Shown piece by piece: positions 34,494 to 42,172 of a DNA stretch of 64,000 bases (position 1 is the first letter of the stretch; every line of letters begins with the position of its first letter). Made by a program: the position numbers and the translations under genes. Source of the DNA: Nocardioides donggukensis. GTDB lineage: Bacteria; Actinomycetota; Actinomycetes; Propionibacteriales; Nocardioidaceae. Below the pieces are notes generated by a model that did no database searches, was not told where the DNA came from, and saw only the letters and a program-made list of their open reading frames with translations. The stretch is from assembly GCF_014842875.1 (NCBI RefSeq), contig NZ_JACYXZ010000004.1:62001-126000 (forward strand), given 5' to 3'.

Positions 34494-35276
34494 TCAGCGG
34501 CCCTTCCACTGCGGTTCGCGCTTCTCAATGAAGGCGCGGATGCCTTCCTGGGTGTCATCTGACTCGATCGCAGGGCGCGCGAACTCCATCTGCTTCGCCC
34601 AGGCTTCCTCGTCGGTCCACTCGTAGCTGCGACGAACGATCGCCTTGCTCGCGGAGACTGCGAGGGGACCTGACTTCACGATGTCCGCAGCGAGCTCGAG
34701 CGCCGCTTCAACGGCTTGTCCGGCCGGCACGACCCGGTTGACGAATCCCATCCGGTGAAACTCTTCCGCCGGGAGCGACTTTCCGGTGAGCGCCAGCTCC
34801 ATGGCGATGTTGTAAGGGATGCGCTTGGGAAGACGGAACAGTCCCCCGCCCATCGCAACCAGAGCACGCGCAGCTTCGGGGATGCCCATCCGGGTGGCGT
34901 CTGTGGCGACCACCAGGTCGCAGGCGAGACAGAGCTCGAGGCCGCCTGCAAGGGCGTCGCCCTCGACTGCCGCGATCAGGGGCTTCTCGGGCGGGACAGC
35001 CATCACCCCGAACCCGCCACGACGTTCGCTGGCGCCCATGTCTCCCACCGCGGCAGCCTTCAGATCCTGACCGGCGCTGAAAGTCGGCCCAGCGCCGGTG
35101 AGGACGGCCACCCGCAGCTCGTCATCAGCCTCGTACTCGTCGATCGCCGCCTCGAGTGCCCGCGCCGTGGCACCGTCGAACGCGTTGCGACGCTCGGGTC
35201 GGTCGATGGTGATCAACAGAGCTTGCCCGTTCAGTCGGCGCTCGGTCTTCACGACCCCACTGACAGTTTCCGACAT
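34494..35276 (-). CDS. Enoyl-CoA hydratase/isomerase
   Basis: A crotonase-fold protein of 260 residues that hydrates the enoyl-CoA. ITIDRPERRNAFDGATARAL starts the fold. The oxyanion-hole segments are AGPTFSAGQDLKAA and VEGDALAGGLELCLACDLVV. The usual second catalytic Glu region reads PEAARALVAMGGGLFRLPKR, with Glu retained in GIPEAARA. The C-terminus (PQWKGR) is normal. ATG at 35276 is preceded by GAGGGGG. First gene of the main island operon, 57 nt downstream of a TetR operator. Confidence 0.9.
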   Translation of the reverse strand: MSETVSGVVKTERRLNGQALLITIDRPERRNAFDGATARALEAAIDEYEADDELRVAVLTGAGPTFSAGQDLKAAAVGDMGASERRGGFGVMAVPPEKPLIAAVEGDALAGGLELCLACDLVVATDATRMGIPEAARALVAMGGGLFRLPKRIPYNIAMELALTGKSLPAEEFHRMGFVNRVVPAGQAVEAALELAADIVKSGPLAVSASKAIVRRSYEWTDEEAWAKQMEFARPAIESDDTQEGIRAFIEKREPQWKGR

Positions 35277-35322
35277 GGGATGCCCCCTCAGGACAGGACT
35301 TCGAAGTGATGGCGGTGACCAC

Positions 35323-35351
35323 ATCGTATGCACTTGTTAGATGACAAGCAA
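35323..35351 (-). promoter_or_regulatory. Promoter with TetR-type operator, main island operon
   Basis: On the minus strand TTGCTT (35351-35346) and TACGAT (35328-35323) are 17 bp apart. The palindrome CTTGTTAGATGACAAG (35333-35348) fills the spacer and touches the -35. It shares 13 of 16 bases with the operator at 29328-29343. It would block RNA polymerase directly. Confidence 0.75.
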
Positions 35352-35493
35352 GCATAAGCCTCGACCCAACCGGAGCACCCAAAGAACCCACCAGAGAATG
35401 ACGAACCCCGGCGCTGGCGCCGCCTGGACCGACGCGGCGACCACCGGCGAGGTCCGCGGTCCCATCTCGAGCCGTTCCCGGGCCGGAGCTCAA

Positions 35494-35821
35494 GGTCACC
35501 TCTTCGCCGCCCGCACCCGGCGCGCCGGAAAGCCGATCTCACCGCCCTACAACTCCCTGGTCAGCGCGAAGACCATCTACCGGGTGTGGGCGCAGCCCGG
35601 CGCACGGCGCTGACCCCACAGCAACCGACTCCGTGCTCGCCCGACGCCCCTACGACCTGCGTCACGCCTGCCTCTCGACCTGGCTCAACGCCGGAGTGCC
35701 TCCGGCCCGCGTCGCTGAATGGGCCGGTCACGGCGTCGACGTACTGCTCCGGATCTACGCCGACTGCGTCGAGGGAGACGACCAGATCGCGCTCAGCCGC
35801 ATCGGCGAGGCACTCTCGTGA
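35494..35821 (+). pseudogene. Tyrosine integrase remnant
   Basis: Three frames together give the C-terminal catalytic part of a phage-type integrase. Piece 1 is GHLFAARTRRAGKPISPPYN to TIYRVWAQ. Piece 2 is ARRTALTPQQ, in a second frame. Piece 3 is VLARRPYDLRHACLSTWLNA then GVPPARVAEWAGHGVDVLLR, ending IYADCVEGD, in a third frame. The R..H box (DLRH), GH and the catalytic Tyr (RIYA) are present, but the N-terminal half and the first catalytic Arg are missing and two frameshifts separate the pieces. It points toward tRNA-Tyr, 187 nt away. Confidence 0.8.
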
Positions 35822-35956
35822 GCCTGGTGACGCGCCCGACGACTGACCACCTCACTGGAGGTCGCCGAGCCGCCGACCGGCCAAGACTTCCGCAGGTGTT
35901 CCGCAAAGACAGCCGCAATCGGCCGCCATCGACCACTGACGGCCGGACAGGTTGCA

Positions 35957-35996
35957 AAGGGCCCCTGGCCAACGTCTCCGCTGGTCAGGGGCCCTT
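35957..35996. terminator. Hairpin downstream of tRNA-Tyr and the integrase remnant
   Basis: AAGGGCCCCTGGCCA pairs with TGGTCAGGGGCCCTT (one G-T pair, 10-nt loop). It begins 11 nt after the tRNA-Tyr 3' end on the minus strand and follows the integrase on the plus strand. No long T run. It is probably the replacement terminator brought by the island. Confidence 0.6.
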
Positions 35997-36007
35997 GTGA
36001 CCCACTG

Positions 36008-36088
36008 TGGCAGGTGAAGGATTCGAACCTTCGAAGCTTTCGCGACGGATTTACAGTCCGCTCCCATTGGCCGCTCGGGCAACCTGCC
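36008..36088 (-). tRNA. tRNA-Tyr (anticodon GTA), integration site of the island
   Basis: An 81-nt class II tRNA. Acceptor GGCAGGT/ACCTGCC, anticodon GTA in CTGTAAA, long variable arm, T-arm GAAGGTTCGAATCCTTC, discriminator A. The 3' half up to the anticodon stem (36007-36061) is duplicated at 27167-27221, marking the attachment core. Confidence 0.96.
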
Positions 36089-36201
36089 GGGTGTGCCACC
36101 CCGGACTTGGCGGGGCAACAGCAAGGCGAAACAATAGCGCAGCCGCACGGACTCGTAAAAATGCCCGCCCGTGTCCACGGGTGGCAAGGAGGAGCACAGA
36201 C

Positions 36202-36693
36202 ATGGCCGACTCGTCGTTCGACATCGTGAGCAAGATCGACCGCCAGGAGGTCGACAACGCCCTCGGGCAGGCCGCCCGGGAGATCGCCACCCGCTACGAC
36301 TTCAAGGGCACCGGTGCCAGCATCGAGTGGCAGGGCGAGGAGGCCATCGAGATCACCGCCTCGGCCGACGACCGGGCCACCGCCGTCCTCGACGTGTTCA
36401 AGGGCAAGCTGGTCAAGCGCAACCAGTCGCTGAAGATCCTCGACGCCGGCGAGCCGCGCCAGTCCGGACAGGTCAGCAAGATCGGGATCGCCCTCAAGGA
36501 GGGGATCAGCTCCGAGGACGCCAAGAAGATCACCAAGCTGATCCGCGACGAGGGCCCCAAGGGCGTCAAGGCGCAGATCCAGGGCGACGAGCTGCGGGTG
36601 TCATCGAAGAAGCGCGACGACCTCCAGGCCGTCCAGGCGCTGGTCAAGGAGCAGGACTACGACTTCGCGGTGCAGTTCACGAACTACCGCTGA
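36202..36693 (+). CDS. YajQ family cyclic-di-GMP-binding protein
   Basis: 163 residues, starting [20 protein letters not shown], the conserved opening of the family. The two RRM-like folds include [15 protein letters not shown] and [20 protein letters not shown]. It ends [10 protein letters not shown] as is typical. AAGGAGGAGC lies ahead of the ATG. YajQ proteins bind nucleotides, and a Xanthomonas homologue binds cyclic di-GMP. The actinobacterial role is unclear. Monocistronic, divergent from tRNA-Tyr. Confidence 0.94.
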   Translation: MADSSFDIVSKIDRQEVDNALGQAAREIATRYDFKGTGASIEWQGEEAIEITASADDRATAVLDVFKGKLVKRNQSLKILDAGEPRQSGQVSKIGIALKEGISSEDAKKITKLIRDEGPKGVKAQIQGDELRVSSKKRDDLQAVQALVKEQDYDFAVQFTNYR

Positions 36694-36831
36694 GCCACGC
36701 TCGGCGCCCCGGCGAGGACCACCCGCGGCCTCGGCGCTCTCCGGCTCTTGTGGTGGGGGGCGGCTGTTGGTAGACCGGTGACAGGAGGCACCACCCGTCA
36801 TCGGGGATGCCGAGTCTCGGAGGAGTTCCTG

Positions 36832-37878
36832 ATGCGACGTCGATCCACAAAGCTCGTCGGTGCCCTGGGGGTCGCGGCCCTCTCCCTGTCCACGTTCTTC
36901 GCGCCGGCCAGCGCCGATCCGCCGCACAATCCCGGCGGTCCGTGCCTGCAGGAGAACCAGAACGTCTCCTTGGCCAGCGTGGCCAACTACGCGGACGTCG
37001 TGCGTGAGCTCGGACGCATCGAGCGCAGCAGTCAGGGCGCCGTCGAGGTGCACAGCGCCGGTCAGTCCGGCGAGGGACGCCAGCTGCTCTACGCCACGGT
37101 CGGCCACGGCCCCGAGACGTTCTGGCTGCAGGCCCGCATCCACGGCAACGAGCTGCACAGCACGGAGGCGGCGCTGCAGATCCTCGACCGCCTCGCGTCG
37201 GGGAGCCCGGCCGCGAAGGCCGTCCGCGAAGGCCTGACCGTCGTCGTCGTTCCCATGTACAACCCCGACGGCGCCGAGGCGAACATCCGGCAGAGCACGA
37301 CACCCAACCGGATCGACCTCAACCGGGACTGGGAGAACTTCGCCCAGCCGGAGTCGGTCGCGTTCTGGAAGGTCTGGCGCTCCACCGCCCCCACCTACGC
37401 CCTGGACATGCACCACATGAGCCAGGCTCCGGTCGTGCTCGGGACCGACGACCTCAACCAGTTCCAGATCGGCGGCCGCTCCATCGCGCCGTCCCGGATG
37501 ACCGATCGGCAGTGGCTCACCAACCGCCAGATGACCATGGCCAGCGTGGAGGCGCTGGAGGGCTACGGAGTCGCGAACGTCGCGCACTACCCCCTGATCG
37601 ACATCACCAACGCGGTGCTCTCCCGGATGCTGATGGGCGAGACCGCCCCGCCCGGGGAGACCCCCCTGCCGCAGTCGGCGACGCCCACCCAGGGCGCCAT
37701 CTTCTACGAGGTCCGCTCGGTGGGGCAGAAGAGCAACGGGCAGCTGGAGAACCTGTTCCGGATCCCGGCCATGGCCGTCCTCACCGCCGCCGCGGACGGC
37801 TCGCTCGCGGAGCAGGACGTCAGCGGGTACGACGCCCTGCCGTTCGCCCGCTCGGGACCCTGCGGCCAGACCGGCTGA
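36832..37878 (+). CDS. Secreted M14-family zinc carboxypeptidase
   Basis: A signal peptide (MRRRSTKLVGALGVAALSLS to APASA, about residues 1-28) is followed by the M14 catalytic domain. Zinc ligands: HGNE in ARIHGNELHSTEA and the His of YALDMHHMSQ. The substrate-binding NRDW is in RIDLNRDWENF. The likely catalytic Glu lies in GAIFYEVRS. At 348 residues it is compact, without extra binding domains. CGGAGGAG stands ahead of ATG at 36832. It probably trims peptides outside the cell. Confidence 0.88.
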   Translation: MRRRSTKLVGALGVAALSLSTFFAPASADPPHNPGGPCLQENQNVSLASVANYADVVRELGRIERSSQGAVEVHSAGQSGEGRQLLYATVGHGPETFWLQARIHGNELHSTEAALQILDRLASGSPAAKAVREGLTVVVVPMYNPDGAEANIRQSTTPNRIDLNRDWENFAQPESVAFWKVWRSTAPTYALDMHHMSQAPVVLGTDDLNQFQIGGRSIAPSRMTDRQWLTNRQMTMASVEALEGYGVANVAHYPLIDITNAVLSRMLMGETAPPGETPLPQSATPTQGAIFYEVRSVGQKSNGQLENLFRIPAMAVLTAAADGSLAEQDVSGYDALPFARSGPCGQTG

Positions 37879-38000
37879 GCGGGACCGTGGCGCTCGGGCA
37901 GCGTCCCGGGCGCCACGACCCGACGTCACGACCCGGCGCCACGACCCGACTGGGGTGACCGGGATCACCCGGCTCGACGGCCCATAGCGGAAGACGGGCA

Positions 38001-38028
38001 TTGGGTGCGCGCGACACGCGACTAGGGT
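38001..38028 (+). promoter_or_regulatory. Probable promoter of korAB
   Basis: TTGGGT and TAGGGT with a 16-bp spacer, about 100 nt before the korA GTG. The rest of the 250-nt region shows short CACGACCCG-type tandem repeats at 37916-37955 and no other gene. Confidence 0.45.
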
Positions 38029-38128
38029 GGGTGGTGTTGTGCTGGCCACCGAGCCCGGCCGGACGTCGTACCCGACCCGGCCCTGTCCTCGGCGGCCACG
38101 AGTGGACTCCAGGAAGTAGGTTGCTGCG

Positions 38129-40036
38129 GTGGCGAAGCAGGTCCGGCAGCTCGATCGCGTCATCATCCGGTTCGCGGGCGACTCCGGTGACGGCATGCAG
38201 CTCACCGGCGACCGGTTCACCCAGGAGTCGGCGGGGTTCGGCAACGACCTGGCGACGCTGCCCAACTTCCCCGCCGAGATCCGCGCCCCCCAGGGCACCC
38301 TGCCCGGCGTCTCGTCGTTCCAGGTGCACTTCGCCGACCACGACATCCTCACACCCGGCGACGCCCCCGACGTGCTCGTCGCGATGAACCCGGCGGCGCT
38401 GCGGGCCAACCTCGGCGACCTGCCCAAGGGCGCGACGATCATCGTCGACACCCACGACTTCACCAAGCGGAACCTGACCAAGGCCGGCTACACCGAGAAC
38501 CCGCTCGAGAACGACGACCTCGCGGAGTTCGCGGTGCACCCGGTCGACCTGACCGGGATGACCGTGGAGGGGGTCAAGGAGTTCGGCCTGTCCCGCAAGG
38601 ACGCCGCCCGCGCCAAGAACATGTTCGCGCTCGGCCTCCTGTCGTGGATGTACGGCCGCCCCACCGACTCCACGATCCGCTTCCTCGAGCGTCGGTTCGC
38701 GAAGGTGCCGGAGATCCGGGACGCCAACATCACGGCGTTCAAGACCGGCTGGAACTTCGGTGAGACCACCGAGGCGTTCATCGTGCAGTACGAGATCAAG
38801 CCGGCCCCGATGGCTCCGGGCACCTACCGCAACATCACCGGCAACCTCGCGCTGGCGTACGGGCTGATCGCCAGTGGGGTGCAGTCCGGGCTGCCGGTGT
38901 TCCTCGGGTCCTACCCGATCACCCCGGCCTCCGACATCCTGCACGAGCTCAGCAAGCACAAGGGCTTCGGCGTCACCACGTTCCAGGCCGAGGACGAGAT
39001 CGCCGGGATCGGCGCCGCCATCGGCGCCGCCTTCGCCGGCCGGCTCGGCGTCACCACCACCTCCGGCCCCGGCATCGCGCTCAAGGGCGAGTCGATCGGG
39101 CTCGCGGTGATGACCGAGCTGCCGCTGCTGGTCGTGAACGTGCAACGCGGCGGCCCGTCGACCGGCCTGCCCACCAAGACCGAGCAGTCCGACCTGCTGC
39201 AGGCGATGTTCGGCCGCAACGGCGAGGCGCCGGTGCCGATCGTCGCCCCGCAGTCCCCCGGCGACTGCTTCGACGCCGCCCTCGAGGCGGCCCGGATCGC
39301 GATCACCTACCGCACCCCGGTGATGCTGCTCTCCGACGGCTACCTCGCCAACGGCTCCGAGCCGTGGCAGATCCCCGACGTCGACCAGCTGCCGGCCATC
39401 GACCCGGCGTTCGCGACCGCGACCAACGGCACCGACGACAAGGGCGAGGACGTCTTCCTCCCCTACCTGCGCGACGGCGAGACGCTCGCCCGGCCGTGGG
39501 CGATCCCCGGCACCCCCGGACTCGAGCACCGCATCGGCGGCCTGGAGAAGGGCGAGGGGCACGGCAACATCTCCTACGACCCCGCGAACCACGACCTCAT
39601 GGTCCGCACCCGGCAGGCCAAGGTGGACCGGATCGCCGACTCGCTGCCGCCGCTGGAGGTCGACGACCCGAGCGGCTCGGCCCGGGTGCTGGTGCTCGGG
39701 TGGGGCTCGACCTACGGCCCCATCGGAGCCGGCGTACGCCGCGTGCGCCGGGCCGGCTACCACGTGGCGCAGGTCCACCTGCGCCACCTCAACCCCTTCC
39801 CCCAGGACCTCGGGGACATCCTCAGGCGCTACGACAGGGTGCTGGTGCCCGAGATGAACCTCGGCCAGCTGTCGATGCTGCTGCGCGCGAAGTACCTCGT
39901 CGACGTCGTCGGCTACAACCACGTGCGCGGGCTGCCGCTCAAGGCGGCCGAGCTGGCGGAGGCCATCGGCGAGCTGGTCGCGGCCGCCGAGGGCGTCGAG
40001 GTGGACCTGGTCCCGACCTCCGGAGGTGCCCGATGA
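38129..40036 (+). CDS. korA: 2-oxoacid:ferredoxin oxidoreductase, fused gamma-alpha subunit (KorA-type)
   Basis: CoA-dependent oxidative decarboxylation of 2-oxoglutarate (or a related 2-oxoacid) with ferredoxin as acceptor. Residues about 1-200 are the gamma domain (IIRFAGDSGDGMQLTGDRF; QVHFADHDILTPGDAPDVLV). About 220-630 form the alpha domain (GSYPITPASDILHELSKHKG; QAEDEIAGIGAAIGAAFAG; TTSGPGIALKGESIGLAVM). Fusion is usual in actinobacteria. It starts at GTG (MAKQVRQLDRV). The stop forms ATGA with korB. In mycobacteria the homologue is an oxygen-tolerant alternative to oxoglutarate dehydrogenase. Confidence 0.93.
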   Translation: MAKQVRQLDRVIIRFAGDSGDGMQLTGDRFTQESAGFGNDLATLPNFPAEIRAPQGTLPGVSSFQVHFADHDILTPGDAPDVLVAMNPAALRANLGDLPKGATIIVDTHDFTKRNLTKAGYTENPLENDDLAEFAVHPVDLTGMTVEGVKEFGLSRKDAARAKNMFALGLLSWMYGRPTDSTIRFLERRFAKVPEIRDANITAFKTGWNFGETTEAFIVQYEIKPAPMAPGTYRNITGNLALAYGLIASGVQSGLPVFLGSYPITPASDILHELSKHKGFGVTTFQAEDEIAGIGAAIGAAFAGRLGVTTTSGPGIALKGESIGLAVMTELPLLVVNVQRGGPSTGLPTKTEQSDLLQAMFGRNGEAPVPIVAPQSPGDCFDAALEAARIAITYRTPVMLLSDGYLANGSEPWQIPDVDQLPAIDPAFATATNGTDDKGEDVFLPYLRDGETLARPWAIPGTPGLEHRIGGLEKGEGHGNISYDPANHDLMVRTRQAKVDRIADSLPPLEVDDPSGSARVLVLGWGSTYGPIGAGVRRVRRAGYHVAQVHLRHLNPFPQDLGDILRRYDRVLVPEMNLGQLSMLLRAKYLVDVVGYNHVRGLPLKAAELAEAIGELVAAAEGVEVDLVPTSGGAR

Positions 40037-41115
40037 GCACGACCGAGCTGCCCTTCCCCGGCCAGACCGGCGGGACCCTGGGCGTTCCCACGACCGACCA
40101 GCCGCAGACCGGCAAGGAGTTCACCTCCGACCAGGAGGTCCGCTGGTGCCCCGGCTGCGGCGACTACGCGGTGCTGAAGGCGGTGCAGGGCTTCCTGCCC
40201 GAGCTCGGCCTGCGCCGGGAGAACATCGTCTTCGTCTCCGGCATCGGCTGCTCGTCGCGGTTCCCCTACTACCTCGACACCTACGGCATGCACTCGATCC
40301 ACGGGCGCGCCCCGGCGATCGCGACCGGGCTGGCGACCGCCCGGGAGGACCTGTCGGTGTTCGTGGTCACCGGGGACGGCGACGCGCTCTCGATCGGCGG
40401 CAACCACCTGATCCACGCGCTGCGGCGCAACGTCAACATGACGATCCTGCTGTTCAACAACCGGATCTACGGCCTCACCAAGGGGCAGTACTCCCCCACC
40501 TCCGAGACCGGCAAGGTCACCAAGTCCACGCCGATGGGGTCGGTGGACCACCCCTTCAACCCGGTGTCGCTGGCGCTGGGCGCCGAGGGCTCGTTCGTGG
40601 CCCGCACCATCGACTCCGACCGCAAGCACCTCACGTCCGTGCTGGCGGCGGCAGCGGCGCACCGCGGCACGTCGTTCGTGGAGATCTACCAGAACTGCCC
40701 GATCTTCAACGACGGCGCGTTCGACGCGATCAAGGACCGCGACACCAAGGAGGACGCGATCATCCCGCTCGTCCACGGTGAGCCGATCCGCTTCGGCGTG
40801 GGCGGCGACAAGGGCCTGGTCCGCACCCCCGGCGGCGGGGTCGAGGCGGCCCTGGTCGCCGACGTCGGCGAGGACGCCCTGCTCGTGCACGACGCCCACC
40901 ACGAGGACCCGTCCACCGCGTTCGCGATCTCCCGGCTGACCGACTCCGGCTACCTGAACCAGTCGCCGATCGGCATCTTCCGGCAGGTGGAGCGGGCGAC
41001 GTACGACGACCAGGCGCGCGGGCAGATCCACGCCGCCACCGAGGCGGCGCCCGGCACCCCGACCGACCGGCTGGCCGGCCTCATCGGCGGCGGCGACACC
41101 TGGACCGTCGTCTGA
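40033..41115 (+). CDS. korB: 2-oxoacid:ferredoxin oxidoreductase beta subunit (KorB-type)
   Basis: The thiamine-pyrophosphate and Fe-S subunit, 360 residues. The 4Fe-4S Cys are in RWCPGCGDYAVLK and GIGCSSRFPYYL, with a further Cys in YQNCPIFNDG. The TPP-binding motif is VTGDGDALSIGGNHLIHALR followed by NVNMTILLFNNRIYGLTKGQ. A C-terminal extension of about 60 residues after the core (THRLAGLIGGGDTW-like end) is usual for this actinobacterial type. The 32-bp repeat array starts directly after its stop codon. Confidence 0.93.
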   Translation: MSTTELPFPGQTGGTLGVPTTDQPQTGKEFTSDQEVRWCPGCGDYAVLKAVQGFLPELGLRRENIVFVSGIGCSSRFPYYLDTYGMHSIHGRAPAIATGLATAREDLSVFVVTGDGDALSIGGNHLIHALRRNVNMTILLFNNRIYGLTKGQYSPTSETGKVTKSTPMGSVDHPFNPVSLALGAEGSFVARTIDSDRKHLTSVLAAAAAHRGTSFVEIYQNCPIFNDGAFDAIKDRDTKEDAIIPLVHGEPIRFGVGGDKGLVRTPGGGVEAALVADVGEDALLVHDAHHEDPSTAFAISRLTDSGYLNQSPIGIFRQVERATYDDQARGQIHAATEAAPGTPTDRLAGLIGGGDTWTVV

Positions 41116-41116
41116 C

Positions 41117-41265
41117 CGACCCGTCGCTTGTGTCGTCCCCTGGGACGCCGACCCGTCGCTTGTGTCGTCCCCTGGGGCACCGACCCGTCGCCAGTGTCGG
41201 CCCGCGGGACGCCGACCCGTCGCCAGTGTCGGCTGACGCACCCCGACCCATCGTCTCTGCCCGCC
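41117..41265 (+). repeat. Tandem 32-bp-period repeats between korB and a secreted-protein gene
   Basis: Cores start at 41117, 41149, 41181 and 41213, again exactly 32 bp apart, with a fifth decayed copy at about 41244. The first two read CGACCCGTCG+CTTGTGTCGTCC, the others CGACCCGTCG+CCAGTGTCGGCC as in the add/murB array. An inverted partial copy (GACGACGGGTCG) follows at about 41280-41291. Confidence 0.88.
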
Positions 41266-41301
41266 CCTGCTGGACAGTGACGACGGGTCGAGGCGCGCGA
41301 C

Positions 41302-42042
41302 TCAGCGGAGGACGGAGCTCTGACCGTCCGCGGACCGGGCCCGGATGGTCTCGATGACCACGCCCTGCCCGATCGTCTTGATGTAGCGGGTCGAGGACTT
41401 CACGAGCGGGCGGTACCAGACCTTGCCCACCGTGCGCTTGGCGTAGATGCGTGCGGAGAACTTGCTCTTCCGGTTGGTCTTGACCGTCTTCCAGGCCTTC
41501 CACGAGCACGAGTTGCAGGTCTTGCGCTGGATCACCACGGGCTTGCCCTTGTAGGACGGCTTGAGCGTGCCCTTGAGGAAGAACACGTTGGGCCGGGGGT
41601 TGGTGCCGCGGGTGTTGATGATCCGGGCGACCTTGATCGAGGTCTTCGCCCCGGACGGCTCGTAGGAGGTGGCACCCTCCGTGCCCCCGCTGTAGATGAT
41701 CCGGTACGTCGCGTTGCGGGTGCCGACCAGGTCCGGGAAGAAGAAGTCGCCCTCGTCGGGAGCCTCGGCGACCTGGCGCCACCGCGAGGTCCCGGCGTTG
41801 CGGCGCTCGAGCACGACGGTGCCGTCCGCGGTGTCCGGCACCGGGTTGCCGCTCGGGTCGTCGACGCTGCCGGAGATCGTGAAGGAGTCCTTGTAGTACA
41901 TGACGGACCTGCTGATCTCACCGCTGACACTGGTCGGCACGGGCACCGCGCCTGCGTGGGCGGCCGGCCCCGCGAGTCCGATCGGCACCAGGCCCAGGAG
42001 GGCGGTCCCGAGACTCGCGACCAGAAGACGTGTGACCTGCAT
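41302..42042 (-). CDS. Secreted protein of unknown function
   Basis: 246 residues. A signal peptide (MQVTRLLVASLGTALLGLVP, cleavage near AAHAG) is followed by beta-rich sequence resembling Ig-like or cell-adhesion modules (FTISGSVDDPSGNPVPDTAD, then RNATYRIIYSGG). A Lys-rich C-terminal domain holds the close pair CNSC. It resembles the repeat modules of surface proteins in Nocardioidaceae, but no enzyme motif is seen. Monocistronic. Confidence 0.75.
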   Translation of the reverse strand: MQVTRLLVASLGTALLGLVPIGLAGPAAHAGAVPVPTSVSGEISRSVMYYKDSFTISGSVDDPSGNPVPDTADGTVVLERRNAGTSRWRQVAEAPDEGDFFFPDLVGTRNATYRIIYSGGTEGATSYEPSGAKTSIKVARIINTRGTNPRPNVFFLKGTLKPSYKGKPVVIQRKTCNSCSWKAWKTVKTNRKSKFSARIYAKRTVGKVWYRPLVKSSTRYIKTIGQGVVIETIRARSADGQSSVLR

Positions 42043-42172
42043 GCTGATACCCCCGTGATCGTGACGTGTGCTCGACCCCGGGACCCTACTGCAGCCGGGT
42101 GCGGTCCCGGGCCGGATCCGCCGGGGTGGCCCGACCGGTCCACACCAGCGGCACAGGCCCTATGGTTGGTGC

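Larger units (their letters stand above)
27167..36061. mobile_element. Genomic island integrated in tRNA-Tyr
   Basis: The element is bounded by direct repeats of the 3' half of tRNA-Tyr (27167-27221 and 36007-36061, 52 of 55 bases identical). A decayed tyrosine-recombinase gene lies next to the intact tRNA, the classic layout of an integrative element. The cargo is eight catabolic or regulatory genes on one strand, visibly less GC-rich than the flanks. No transfer or replication genes remain, and the integrase is broken, so it appears fixed. Confidence 0.85.

Noticed and set aside
35957-35996. tRNA-like or attachment structure downstream of tRNA-Tyr
   Set aside because: It is a simple hairpin without tRNA arms; best explained as a terminator.
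41269-41298. Further forward copy of the 32-bp repeat
   Set aside because: Only the inverted 10-bp core GACGACGGGTCG is present; too short to count as a full unit.
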